A stretch of 64,000 nt of DNA from DATKDF01 sp963752045 (GCA_963752045.1 CAVVWN010000012.1:1-64000), one strand, 5' to 3'. Positions 45,101 through 53,488 are shown, counted from the stretch's first letter. Numbers and translations are program-made. The notes: generated from the letters alone by a model not told the origin.

Positions 45101-45292
45101 CACGACGCCGACATGCTGACCGGGGAAACCCTCGGCGTCGTGGCCGGCCATCAGACCTCGGAGCTCGACGCGCTCGCCGGCCGCCGGCGCGTGTACTTCG
45201 CCGAGGGCCGCCACGGATGGGGTGTGCTCGAAGGCATCGATCATTACCACTTCTTCGACGACATCCAGTCGGACCCGGAGGTCACCGAGTGA
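42176..45292 (+). CDS. Fused fructokinase - sucrose-phosphate synthase - sucrose-phosphate phosphatase
   Basis: 1038 residues in three domains. About 20-320 is a PfkB sugar kinase with RVLGGAPFNVAWHL and the catalytic anion-hole motif VDTVGAGDAVSAVV. About 328-785 is a GT4 glycosyltransferase of sucrose-phosphate-synthase type: LYILSLSLHGLVRG, TGGQVTYAVDQARAL, HGHYADAG, FTGHSLGRVKRERLL, RPDERKNFEGLVEAF, and EPFGLTLLEAAASGLPIVAT with the E-x7-E pair. About 790-1030 is an S6PP-type HAD with VVDIDDTLSG, CVATGRTL, and LVAGDSGHDADML. It could phosphorylate fructose, add glucose from a nucleotide sugar to give sucrose-6-phosphate, and dephosphorylate it. A TACGAT box lies 39 nt upstream. Confidence 0.88.
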   Translation: MPERSTFTLLKGRPPPASSGPRPLVFGEVLFDQFPDGTRVLGGAPFNVAWHLKGLDVEAQVVSAVGDDEAGREVVERMEAWGLDASGIQVNRRHPTGHVTVTPGPLDNQFEIPFGQAWDFIDRRQAGRAVRDTPPLIYHGTLALRSDQSWRALKRLTTGAVPSFVDLNLRDPWSTTERIRWCLLTARWLKLNADELALITSAPTGTVESCERAARTLAATHGLHQVIVTRGSAGVLSVSENGAAAEVPSPAVPDLVDTVGAGDAVSAVVCVGLLRGWPMETTLARAVALAADICRIRGAVTSDLETYERHVRDWAAHEAATTTRRPDGLYILSLSLHGLVRGTAIELGRDADTGGQVTYAVDQARALAAHPDVAQVDLVTRLIDDSRVAPSYLRPFERLADDAQIVRLPFGPSRYLHKESLWPHLDELVDELTRYIRRVGRVPDIVHGHYADAGLSGAELAKVLGVPFFFTGHSLGRVKRERLLAAGKDAAAIEERYHLRTRIEAEEHALETANVVIASTAQEVEEQYSAYDHYQPDEMRVIPPGVDLERFSPPGDDWPDPPIALELARFLADSNKPMILAIARPDERKNFEGLVEAFAMSQRLRSQANLVLVVGSRDDITEMPGQPRAVLTRLLLLIDRHDLYGSVAYPKAHDTEDVPDLYRLAARSGGVFVNPALTEPFGLTLLEAAASGLPIVATNDGGPRDILSVCRNGLLVDATSPADISRGLEDALSSRARWETWASSGLTAVHEHYGWASHARRYVREVQRVLGTSHRGGAAPMVTRLPVIDRLLVVDIDDTLSGDEDARHALMARLDGAGDRVGFCVATGRTLASALDSLRAWNLRLPDVLITAAGTAVHYGAHLVSDQAWERQIRYRWNRDQVERALSGLDRLTPGDPGDQTPYRLRFRVAPESGLSAAAVRRHVRQQGVHATAIADHRRHVDVIPVRASPGLALRYLCFKWDMSPERVLVAGDSGHDADMLTGETLGVVAGHQTSELDALAGRRRVYFAEGRHGWGVLEGIDHYHFFDDIQSDPEVTE

Positions 45293-47679
45293 TTGAGATC
45301 GTCCACGACCTGCTCACGAGCCATCGCGCGCCCCTGTACGTGTTCTTCCAGCGTTTGCACGCCCTGAACGAGCCGTTCGTCACCCGCTCGGCGCTGACGC
45401 ACGAATACGCGCGATTCCTGGAGACGGACGACGGCACGTCGCTCGTCGGGACGCCCTTCGATCTGCTCATGACGCACACGCAGGACGTCGTCGCTTACGA
45501 CCACGTCCTGCACCTGGCCGTCCGCATCAAGGTCGGGCAGTGGGAGTTCCTGCAGATTCACACCGAGCTGATGGAGAGCCGGCCGACAACGGTCTCCGAG
45601 TACCTGATGGCACGCGAGCGCCAGGCGGTGGGACCGGCCGAGAGCGACCGCCCCGTGCTCGAAATCGACCTGGCGCCCTTCGGACGCGGCTTCCCGCGGT
45701 TAGCCGAAATCCGATCGATCGGCCGCGGGGTCGAGTTTCTCAACCGGTTCCTGTCGGGCCGGCTGTTCGAAGCCGACGGCGACGGCCTCAAGCGGCTGCT
45801 CTCGTTCCTGCAGGTGCACCAGGTCGGCGGCCAGCAGCTGATGCTCGGCACGGCCATCACCACCCTCGACGAGCTGCGCAACGGGCTCCGGCAGGCGATA
45901 GACGTGCTGCGGCGCGCCACCGACGCCACACCCTGGCAGGCCGAGCTGCGCGCCATCGGGTTCGAACCCGGCTGGGGCCGCACGCCCGCGCTGGCCGCCG
46001 AGATGATGCAGCTGCTCATCGACATCCTCGAGGCGCCCGATCCGCGCCAGCTCGAGGAGTTCCTGGCGCGCATTCCCATGATTACGTCGATCGCGATCGT
46101 CTCGCCGCACGGGTACTTCGGCCAGTCGAACGTGCTCGGGAAGCCCGACACCGGTGGTCAGGTCGTCTACATCCTCGACCAGGTCCGCGCGCTCGAACGC
46201 CAGATGCGCGCGTCGCTCGAGCAACAGGGCCTCGACATCGCGCCCAACATCGTCGTCATCACGCGGTTGATTCCGGACGCGGGAGGCACGACCTGCGACG
46301 TGCGGATCGAGCCGATTCACGGCACGGAACGGGCCCGCATTCTCAGGGTGCCCTTCCGCACGCCGGCCGACGACGTGGTGCGGCCGTGGATTTCGCGATT
46401 CCAGATCTGGCCCTACCTCGAGCGGTTCGCGCGCGACGCCGAGCGCGAGCTGCTCGCCGAGCTGGGTGGCCGGCCGGACTTCATCCTGGGCAACTACTCG
46501 GACGGGAATCTCGTGGCCAGCATCATGGCGCACCGGCTGGGCGTCACGCAGTGCAACATCGCGCACGCGCTCGAGAAGACCAAGTACCCGAACGCAGACC
46601 TGCGCTGGAAGGAATTCGACGACGAGCACCACTTCGCCTGCCAGTTCACGGCCGATCTCATCGCAATGAACACGGCCGACTTCATCATCACGAGCACCTA
46701 CCAGGAGATTGCCGGCACGGCGACCACGGTCGGCCAGTACGAGAGCTACCGGTCGTTCACGATGCCCGAGCTGTACCGGGTCGTGGCCGGCATCAACTGC
46801 TTCGACCCGAAGTTCAACATCGTGTCGCCAGGCGCCAGCCCGGAGGCGTTCTTTCCCTACTGGGAGCACGACCGGCGTATCGAGTCGCTCTCGTCCGAGC
46901 TGCGAACGCTCATCAACGGCCCGGCCGACGACAGGTCCCGCGGCGAGCTGGCTCATCCCGAGCGCCCGCTGCTTTTCGCCATCTCGAGGCTCGACCAGGT
47001 GAAGAACGTCTGCGGCTTCATCGAGTGGTACGGGCGGCATGCGCGCCTGCAGGAACTGGCCAACGTGCTCGTCATCGGCGGCTGGCTCGACCAGGAACGC
47101 TCGACAGACGTGGACGAACGACGGCAGATCGCGCACATGCACGAGTTGTTCGACCGGTACGGGCTCGATGACAAGGTGCGGTGGCTCGAGCTGCACGCCG
47201 ACAAGAACCGGATTGGCGAGATCTACCGGCTGGTGGCCGATACGCGCGGCGCGTTCGTCCAGCCGGCCCTCTACGAGGCGTTCGGCCTGACCGTGGTCGA
47301 AGCCATGAGCTCGGGTCTGCCGTCGTTCGTGACGATGCACGGCGGCCCGTCCGAGATCGTCGAAGACGGCCTGAGCGGGTTTCACGTCGACCCCACCGAC
47401 GCGGACGCCGCGGCGGCGACGATGGTGGCGTTCCTCGAGCAGGCCCGCGAGGACTTCGGCGTGTGGCAGGCGATCTCCCAACGCGGCGTCAAGCGGGTCG
47501 ACGAGCGGTACAACTGGGCCCGCTACGCGAAACGCCTGCTCGAGCTTTCGCGCATCTACGGCTTCTGGCGGTACATCACGTCGCTCGACCGCGCCGAAAC
47601 GCGACGGTATCTCGAGATGTTCTACGCCCTGATGTACCGGCCGCTCGCCGAACGGATCGAGCGGCCGCGGGCCGACTGA
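45289..47679 (+). CDS. Sucrose synthase
   Basis: 796 residues from GTG 45289, overlapping the previous stop (GTGA); length and order match plant and bacterial sucrose synthases. The N-terminal regulatory part (about 1-260) includes FFQRLHALNEPFVTRSAL and LGTAITTLDELRNGLRQA. The GT-B core starts at SIAIVSPHGYFGQSNVLGKPD, with TGGQVVYILDQVRALE, NIAHALEKTKYP, ADFIITSTYQEIAG, ISRLDQVKNVCGFIEWY and the donor-binding EAFGLTVVEAMSSGLPSF. It converts sucrose and NDP (ADP or UDP) to NDP-glucose and fructose, reversibly. With the upstream fused enzyme it makes a complete sucrose cycle in one operon. Confidence 0.93.
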   Translation: MIEIVHDLLTSHRAPLYVFFQRLHALNEPFVTRSALTHEYARFLETDDGTSLVGTPFDLLMTHTQDVVAYDHVLHLAVRIKVGQWEFLQIHTELMESRPTTVSEYLMARERQAVGPAESDRPVLEIDLAPFGRGFPRLAEIRSIGRGVEFLNRFLSGRLFEADGDGLKRLLSFLQVHQVGGQQLMLGTAITTLDELRNGLRQAIDVLRRATDATPWQAELRAIGFEPGWGRTPALAAEMMQLLIDILEAPDPRQLEEFLARIPMITSIAIVSPHGYFGQSNVLGKPDTGGQVVYILDQVRALERQMRASLEQQGLDIAPNIVVITRLIPDAGGTTCDVRIEPIHGTERARILRVPFRTPADDVVRPWISRFQIWPYLERFARDAERELLAELGGRPDFILGNYSDGNLVASIMAHRLGVTQCNIAHALEKTKYPNADLRWKEFDDEHHFACQFTADLIAMNTADFIITSTYQEIAGTATTVGQYESYRSFTMPELYRVVAGINCFDPKFNIVSPGASPEAFFPYWEHDRRIESLSSELRTLINGPADDRSRGELAHPERPLLFAISRLDQVKNVCGFIEWYGRHARLQELANVLVIGGWLDQERSTDVDERRQIAHMHELFDRYGLDDKVRWLELHADKNRIGEIYRLVADTRGAFVQPALYEAFGLTVVEAMSSGLPSFVTMHGGPSEIVEDGLSGFHVDPTDADAAAATMVAFLEQAREDFGVWQAISQRGVKRVDERYNWARYAKRLLELSRIYGFWRYITSLDRAETRRYLEMFYALMYRPLAERIERPRAD

Positions 47680-47698
47680 AGCCGGCCGGTCGAGCGGC

Positions 47699-49366
47699 TC
47701 AGCGCGCGGCCCGCGCGAGCATCACGGCCGACGCGCCGCTCATCGCCTCGTAGTAGCGGACGAACCGCGTCGTTTCCGGTGCGTCGTACTCCCGGAAGTT
47801 CTCGGCCCAGCGGTAGCCGATGGGCTGGTACATCAGCTCGGCCGTCACCGAGAACGGCCCGCGGGTGCTCCCGAGGCTGACCGCGTACCGCACGCGATCG
47901 ACGCCGGCCCCAAAGGTCTGGTCGTCGACGGCGCCGCCGTGTACGGCCACATCGGGTGACGCGGTGGCCTTGTCGAAGCCGTCGGGCAGAAGGCGGTTGT
48001 CCTTGACGTATCTCACGCCCGTGAGCAGGCCCGTCGTCGGCCGGCCGTCCTGCCCCACCATGATGGCCTCGTAGATCTGGACCTGGTCGGCTCGATTGAT
48101 CTCGGTGTAATGAGGCTCGAACCGGGCCGGGTCGGCATCGTTCTCGTTGCCGTCGATGCTGCCGTCGGGCCTGAGCGCGCCGGACTCGAACACCGTCCGG
48201 CCCGCCGCGTCACGCACCGTCACATGGAGCCACGCCCGTCGCGACGGATACGCCGTCGGCAGCTTGTGCCCGGCGCGATTCGCCACGACGACGTCGAAGA
48301 CGAGCTGGGCGGCGGCCGCGGTCACCGGTTCGATCGCCACCGATGCAGCGTCCTGCTGCAGGTGCTCGACCGTGCGGGCAATCGCCAGCTCCATCTCGCG
48401 CGGCGAAGCCACCACGCCGAGGTCGGCGCGGAAGCGATTGAGGATCCGCATCATGAAGAAGTTGCCGCCGAGGAACGTGTGGCGCGAGACCTCCGTCCGC
48501 GGCTGACCGAGCACGCCGGTCACCGGCACGGCCTCGGTGACGACCGGCATGTGGCACGACTGGCAGCTCTTCGACTCCCGATACGAACTGTGCTGCCACT
48601 CGAGGTACGGCATCTGCTCCGGAAGCCGGCCGAGCGTCTGGTGGTTCGGGCCGAGCGCGTTGGTGAAGAGGGTGTGGCACGTGGCACACATCTCGGAGGA
48701 CGAGATGTGGGCGCCTTCGGCCGGCACGAATCCGACGGCCGACTGCATCACGGCGGTCCGGCCGGCGTCGGTCTGGAACGGCCCGTACATCGGGCGGTCG
48801 CCGGCGGGCCGGGTCACGTCGATGACGTATCCGCCCGTGAAGCTCTCGGGAGTGCCGAGCCTCTCGGCCGTGATCTGGTGGCACGCCGAGCAGGAGACGC
48901 CGTCAGCGGCGAGCAGGTCGGTCGGGGTCGGCTGCGGTCCGGGCGCGAGCCGCGCGAAGATCTGGCCCCGCCCCCCAGCCTGGCGCGCGGCATAAGTCGC
49001 CATCGGCATGTGGCAGATCGAGCACTCGTCCTCGATCTCGGCCTGGGCGTCCGGGTGGTCCATGATCTCGCGGCGCACGGCCGCCATCCAGTACGGGTCG
49101 CGCGCCGAATTGGCCATCATCGTCGCGCGCCAGTCGCTGCCAATCGACACGTCCTCACCCGACGGCGTCACGAGGTTGTTGTGACACACCATGCACGTGT
49201 CGGCGGTCTGGAACAAAGGGGACGGGTCTCCGGTTGTGGAAAACTCCCCGGGTCGTGTGTTGGCGAACCCCGGGGAGTTCTCCACAACCGGAGACCCGTC
49301 CCCCTGGACACCGACAACCGCCAGGGCCCACACCAACGAGAGCGCGGCGAGCGCTTTACCAGCCAT
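47699..49366 (-). CDS. Exported five-haem cytochrome c-like protein
   Basis: 555 residues from ATG 49364-49366, just inside the 3' end of the upstream cytochrome gene. A signal peptide ends about residue 21. Residues 22-50 are encoded by an inserted palindrome. Five CxxCH sites follow: CMVCH 58-62, CSICH 115-119, CSACH 159-163, CATCH 227-231 and CQSCH 268-272. Other His and Met residues near them could be distal ligands. The C-terminal half (about 345-555) is haem-free and beta-rich (HKLPTAYPSRRAWLHVTV), like multihaem proteins with a C-terminal sandwich. It probably carries electrons in the periplasm or at the cell surface. Confidence 0.82.
   Translation of the reverse strand: MAGKALAALSLVWALAVVGVQGDGSPVVENSPGFANTRPGEFSTTGDPSPLFQTADTCMVCHNNLVTPSGEDVSIGSDWRATMMANSARDPYWMAAVRREIMDHPDAQAEIEDECSICHMPMATYAARQAGGRGQIFARLAPGPQPTPTDLLAADGVSCSACHQITAERLGTPESFTGGYVIDVTRPAGDRPMYGPFQTDAGRTAVMQSAVGFVPAEGAHISSSEMCATCHTLFTNALGPNHQTLGRLPEQMPYLEWQHSSYRESKSCQSCHMPVVTEAVPVTGVLGQPRTEVSRHTFLGGNFFMMRILNRFRADLGVVASPREMELAIARTVEHLQQDAASVAIEPVTAAAAQLVFDVVVANRAGHKLPTAYPSRRAWLHVTVRDAAGRTVFESGALRPDGSIDGNENDADPARFEPHYTEINRADQVQIYEAIMVGQDGRPTTGLLTGVRYVKDNRLLPDGFDKATASPDVAVHGGAVDDQTFGAGVDRVRYAVSLGSTRGPFSVTAELMYQPIGYRWAENFREYDAPETTRFVRYYEAMSGASAVMLARAAR
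49218..49303. repeat. Protein-coding palindrome with 35-bp stem
   Basis: Bases 49218-49252 are the inverted repeat of 49269-49303 with a single mismatch, around a 16-nt loop. The whole element lies in frame in the multihaem cytochrome gene and encodes about 28 residues (GDGSPVVENSPG, then GEFSTTGDPSP) directly after the signal peptide and before the first haem motif. The two arms encode different peptides because they are read in opposite sense. Its size, symmetry and in-frame placement recall the palindromic elements of Rickettsia genes. No second copy was found elsewhere in this window. Confidence 0.75.
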
Positions 49367-50504
49367 CACGGAGCCCTCCGTCGAACCAATCCCACAGGAA
49401 GTAGAACAGCAGCCGAGTCGACCGCCCCTCGCGGTCGTTGAGCGGCGTCCGGACACCGACGTTGAACATGATGTGCTGCCGCGTGTTCAGCGTGATCTGC
49501 ACCTGCGGGACCAGATCCCAGTGCGTCGTCTCGTCGTCTTCGAGCGCGCGGGCGGCCACGAGCTCGACCATGGGCGACCAGGCCCGGCCGAATCCGTTCG
49601 GGCCCTGGGTCCACGTCCTGCCGAGGACGAGACGCCAGAAGGCCTCGCGTTCCGCGTCCACGTCGAATGGCAGTTCGAGACCGGCCTGCGCCTGCAGGAA
49701 GCTGTCGCCCCTGAAGATCTGGCCGAATGACACGAACGGCTCGAACTTCCACAGACCCGAGCCAGCACCCGCGCTTTCGTCGCCGATCGGAATGATGAGC
49801 TCGGCGGCCGCCGAGAAGATCGAGCCGCGGTCGAGATTGTGGTACATGGCGCGTTTCACGCCGATGGCCAGATCGCCCGCACCGAACTTCCAGTCCTCCT
49901 CCGGCTCGTGGGCGGCGGCAAACGGGAGCTTGAACTCGATCTGGTTGCGCGCGCCGAAGCGGTGCTCGTAGACCAGCTCGTTGACCACTTCGCCCGGCCC
50001 GTCGAGGGCGACCGCCGTGGACCAGACGGCTTCGTCTTCAGGGTAGGCCTTCTCGGTCACGAGCGCGCGGGGCAGGTTCAAGTCGCCGCGCGGCCAGGCG
50101 GGGTCGCCGCAGAGCGTGCGGACGTGCGCGAGCGCCGCGGCAATCTCCTCACGGCTCCACGCCTCGCCGAACGCGGGCATCGTGCGGTCGAAACCGCGAA
50201 CCGGCCCGCCGGCATGGATGATGGCCGTCCAGTCGGCGTCGGGCTCCCGCGAGGCGAAATTGCAGTCGCTGAAATCCGGCACCGGCGTCGGCAGGAGCGC
50301 GTTGACGTCGGGCAGCCCCTTGCCATCGCGGCCGTGACAGTTGGCACAACCTTCGACGTAGAGTTCGGCCCCGGTCTTCGGTGCCGCCGTCTGCTCCGAA
50401 CCAGCCGCACCATTCTGAGCCGACAGACCGTCTGCCGAGAGCACGATCGCGGCGGCGGCCAGCCCGGCCGTCCATCCGAGCACCGAATGTGTGTGGACCC
50501 GCAT
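49356..50504 (-). CDS. Cytochrome c / outer-membrane beta-barrel-like hybrid protein
   Basis: 382 residues from ATG 50502-50504, which begins a clear signal peptide ending near LSAQ. Residues 43-140 are a class I-type cytochrome c: GAELYVEGCANCHGRDGKG with CxxCH at 53-57, and a likely Met ligand in RTMPAFGEAW (Met109). From about 160 on there are alternating amphipathic strands with aromatic girdles (VVNELVYEHRFGARNQIEFKL, SAAAELIIPIG, WDLVPQVQITLNTRQHIMFNVG) and a terminal aromatic stretch, as in transporter-like outer-membrane barrels. A porin-cytochrome fusion could pass electrons across the outer membrane. The stop overlaps the five-haem gene start by 11 nt. Confidence 0.75.
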   Translation of the reverse strand: MRVHTHSVLGWTAGLAAAAIVLSADGLSAQNGAAGSEQTAAPKTGAELYVEGCANCHGRDGKGLPDVNALLPTPVPDFSDCNFASREPDADWTAIIHAGGPVRGFDRTMPAFGEAWSREEIAAALAHVRTLCGDPAWPRGDLNLPRALVTEKAYPEDEAVWSTAVALDGPGEVVNELVYEHRFGARNQIEFKLPFAAAHEPEEDWKFGAGDLAIGVKRAMYHNLDRGSIFSAAAELIIPIGDESAGAGSGLWKFEPFVSFGQIFRGDSFLQAQAGLELPFDVDAEREAFWRLVLGRTWTQGPNGFGRAWSPMVELVAARALEDDETTHWDLVPQVQITLNTRQHIMFNVGVRTPLNDREGRSTRLLFYFLWDWFDGGLRDGW

Positions 50505-50759
50505 GAAGACTCCGGATTCTGCCGACGACCGGCCGGCAGCACCAGTGGCTATTACGACCGTTCGTCGGCGTCCGTAACTCAGCCTATGCAAGATTCTGGG
50601 CATTCTCGGGATTCGCGAGGCGGGGATCCGAACGGCGTGGAACATCAGGGTCCCGGGCGACGGTGGGGACATTTCCGGGGATCCGCGTGTTCCTCCGCAA
50701 GGCCGACCGGGCCGCGCTTGCCAGAGGTCTCACGACGACGATCAGGCGCGCCGAGCGCG

Positions 50760-53300
50760 CTACTGCTCCCGAAGAGCCTGTGTGGGCTCGACCGACGCGG
50801 CTCGGCGCGCGGGCACGACAGCGGCCGCTACCGCCGTCGCAATCAGGAGCGCCGTCGCCGCGCCGAGCACGAACGGATCGCGAGCGCTGACCTCGTAAAG
50901 ACCTGCGGCGATCAAACCGCCTGCCCAGAGAGCTATTGGCAGGCCGATGACCGCGCCAACCGTCACCTGGATGAGCGCCCCCCTGGCCACTCCCCAGAGA
51001 ATGCGTCGCCGATCGGCACCGAGCGCCATCCGGATGCCAATCTCATGCACCCGCCGGCTGACGGCGTACGACGTGACGCCGTACAGACCTATCGCCGACA
51101 GCAGCAACGCGAGCAGGCCGTAGGAGGTCGCCAGCCACGCCAGCAGGCGGTCCCGCCGGAAGTTGCCGGCGACCTGTGCGTCGAGCGGCATGAGCCGGGT
51201 CAGCCCCAGCGCGGGATGCGCATCGGAGAGCGCCCGGCGGACCGCCGGCTCCAGACCGGCGCCGGCCGCCCGCAGCTTCAACGCCACCGTGCGCACGAGC
51301 GTGGACCTGGCCTGCACCTGCGCGCTCGCGCCCTCGTCGGCGCCATACGGCACGAGTTGCAGGACCGGCAGGAAGATCATCGGCCGCACGGGCCGGTTCG
51401 CGCCGGAGAACTTCACATCCCGAGCCACACCGACGATCCTGTAGTCCCCGCTGTGCGACGAATCGGAGCCCAGGCCGACGCTCGCGCCGATTGGCTCGCG
51501 ATCGGGCAGAAGGAGCCGGACGAACGCCTCGTTGACGACAGCCACTCGCTCCGAGGTCGGCGTGTCGCGGTCGGTGATACCCCGCCCGCGCACGATGGGC
51601 GTGCCGAGCGTCTCGAAGTAGTCCGGTCCGACCCGATTCCACGACGAGTAGTCGGGATTCTCCTGATCGACTGGACGGCCGCCGACGACAATCGGCCCCG
51701 ACCAGTTGTTGCCCTCCATCGGGCTGTAGAGCGCGTAGCTCACGGCCTCGACCTGCGGAATGCGTTCCAGTCCCTGCCGCATCGTCGTCAGCACCGTCGC
51801 GAGGCGTCCGGGATCGGCGGCGAGCGCGGCGGGCGGATCGATGAAGGCGATGACGCGCTCGTCGGTCTCGAAGCCCAGGGGCTGGGCCTCGAGGTTGCCG
51901 AGGCTCGTGGCCAGCAGTCCCGCGCCGGCGAGCAGCACGAGCGACAGCGTGACCTGCACGACCACGAGCGAACGGCGCGGCATGAACGACACATCCGCGC
52001 CTTCCCGTGACAGCCCGCGCAGGGCGTCGATCGGATTCACCCGGGCCATCGCCCATGCCGGCGCCGCGGCAAAGAACGCTCCGGTCGCAAGCGCCAGACC
52101 GATCGAAAACAGCACGACCGGCGGCGACGGCATCAGGTCGATCGGCAGCACGAACTCGGCCGGGAACTGCAGGGCGACGATCGATCGCGTGGCGAACACC
52201 GAGACGACGAGCGCGCCGGCGCACCCGATGAGCGAGAGCACCAGTCCTTCGACGAGCGACTGACGCACGAGCCGACCGGTCGACGCGCCGAGCGCGGCGC
52301 GGACGGCCGCCTGCGCGCGGTCGGCTCGCGCGAGCAGCAGGTTGGCCAGGTTGGCCGCCGCGATGAGCAGCACGAGTCCAGACATCACGAACAGCACGGT
52401 CAGCGACTGGCCGAAGTTGCCGCGCATCAACTGCACGCCGCCGGCGGCCGAAGTTACGACGATGTGCTGCCGGGGAATGTCGTCGCGGTTGCGCTCCGAG
52501 AGAAACGTCTGGGCCGCAAGCCAGGCCTGGAGGACGTGAGTCGCGCGCCCGCTGAGCACGTCGGCATCCACGCCGCCGGGCACGCGGCCGATGGCGTAGA
52601 GCCAGTTCTGCGAGGGTCGCGAAGCGAGCGATGTCTGCCCTCGCAACACCGGCTCCTGCCCGAGCGGCAGCCAGATCCCCGCCGGGTTCGGCCGGATGGT
52701 CTCGCCGAAGAAGTCTCTGGCTGCCACGCCGGCGAGCGCCACCGAGATCCCGTTCACGAGAAACGGCTTGCCAACGAGCGATTCGTCGGCCCCGAAACGC
52801 TCGACCCACGTGCGATAACTCATCACCATCACGGGCGGCGCGCCCGCCGCGTCATCGCCAGGCTCGAGCACGCGGCCGGCCGAGGCGGTGACGCCGAGCA
52901 TGCGGAAGTAGGTCGCCGACACGAACGCCGCAGGAACCGAGATCGAGATGTCTCCGCCAGGCGGACGGATGGCCGTCGCGGTCGTGTTGGCCTGGAAGGC
53001 GGACAGGTCTGTGATCTCCGGCAATTGCTCGCGCAGGTGGGCGAAGAGCTCCGTCGAGAAGAGCGACGTGTCCCCCGACAAGCCGGAGTTCACACAGCAA
53101 TCGAGGGTATCGCCCAGCCGGTACAGTTCGGCCGGCCGGGCGACGGGCAGCGACTGGAGCATTACGCCGTGAATCAGGGTGAAGATGGCCGTGTTTGCGC
53201 CGATGCCGAGCGCCAGCGTCAGCGCGGCGACAAGAGCGAATCCGGGCTGCTTTCGCAGCCGCCGAAGCGCAAGCCGGGCATCGTCTCCGAGGTCGCTCAT
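50760..53300 (-). CDS. ADOP-family ABC transporter permease (MacB/FtsX type), intact
   Basis: 846 residues from ATG 53298-53300. A soluble-facing start LGDDARLALRRLRKQPGF leads into the first helix LVAALTLALGIGANTAIFTL, the ADOP hallmark. A MacB-type periplasmic domain follows, then three helices and FtsX core (SGLVLLIAAANLANLLLARA and ALGASTGRLVRQSLVEG), a second periplasmic domain (GPDYFETLGTPIVRGRGI), and a final FtsX set (RRVHEIGIRMALGADRRRILW, ending in VPARRAASVEPTQALREQ). Such tandem permeases probably work with a separate ATPase, none of which lies nearby. The role is unproven; MacB relatives move peptides or lipoproteins mechanically. Confidence 0.9.
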   Translation of the reverse strand: MSDLGDDARLALRRLRKQPGFALVAALTLALGIGANTAIFTLIHGVMLQSLPVARPAELYRLGDTLDCCVNSGLSGDTSLFSTELFAHLREQLPEITDLSAFQANTTATAIRPPGGDISISVPAAFVSATYFRMLGVTASAGRVLEPGDDAAGAPPVMVMSYRTWVERFGADESLVGKPFLVNGISVALAGVAARDFFGETIRPNPAGIWLPLGQEPVLRGQTSLASRPSQNWLYAIGRVPGGVDADVLSGRATHVLQAWLAAQTFLSERNRDDIPRQHIVVTSAAGGVQLMRGNFGQSLTVLFVMSGLVLLIAAANLANLLLARADRAQAAVRAALGASTGRLVRQSLVEGLVLSLIGCAGALVVSVFATRSIVALQFPAEFVLPIDLMPSPPVVLFSIGLALATGAFFAAAPAWAMARVNPIDALRGLSREGADVSFMPRRSLVVVQVTLSLVLLAGAGLLATSLGNLEAQPLGFETDERVIAFIDPPAALAADPGRLATVLTTMRQGLERIPQVEAVSYALYSPMEGNNWSGPIVVGGRPVDQENPDYSSWNRVGPDYFETLGTPIVRGRGITDRDTPTSERVAVVNEAFVRLLLPDREPIGASVGLGSDSSHSGDYRIVGVARDVKFSGANRPVRPMIFLPVLQLVPYGADEGASAQVQARSTLVRTVALKLRAAGAGLEPAVRRALSDAHPALGLTRLMPLDAQVAGNFRRDRLLAWLATSYGLLALLLSAIGLYGVTSYAVSRRVHEIGIRMALGADRRRILWGVARGALIQVTVGAVIGLPIALWAGGLIAAGLYEVSARDPFVLGAATALLIATAVAAAVVPARRAASVEPTQALREQ

Positions 53301-53394
53301 GGTTGACTTCCCTGACGCGGTTTGCCGTAACCCTTGGACGAGATATGCGGGCGTGAGGTTTGCGCGCACTGGACTGGTGCACGAACAGCTGGAC

Positions 53395-53400
53395 TAGAAT
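53395..53400 (+). promoter_or_regulatory. Probable -10 element TAGAAT before tRNA-Pro
   Basis: TAGAAT ends 11 nt before the mature 5' end of the tRNA, so transcription could begin a few bases upstream of it. The -35 region is not well matched. Confidence 0.4.
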
Positions 53401-53410
53401 GGACGCTCGG

Positions 53411-53488
<78 letters not shown>

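Noticed and set aside
43438..45288. Long in-frame upstream extension of sucrose synthase
   Set aside because: It overlaps the fused sucrose enzyme in another frame and is Arg/Pro/Ala-rich without motifs. The GTG at 45289 gives a full-length sucrose synthase.
49218..49303. Large palindrome as a transcription terminator
   Set aside because: It lies inside the coding frame of the cytochrome gene, about 65-150 bp after the start codon, with no stop and no T-run; a terminator there would abolish the gene.
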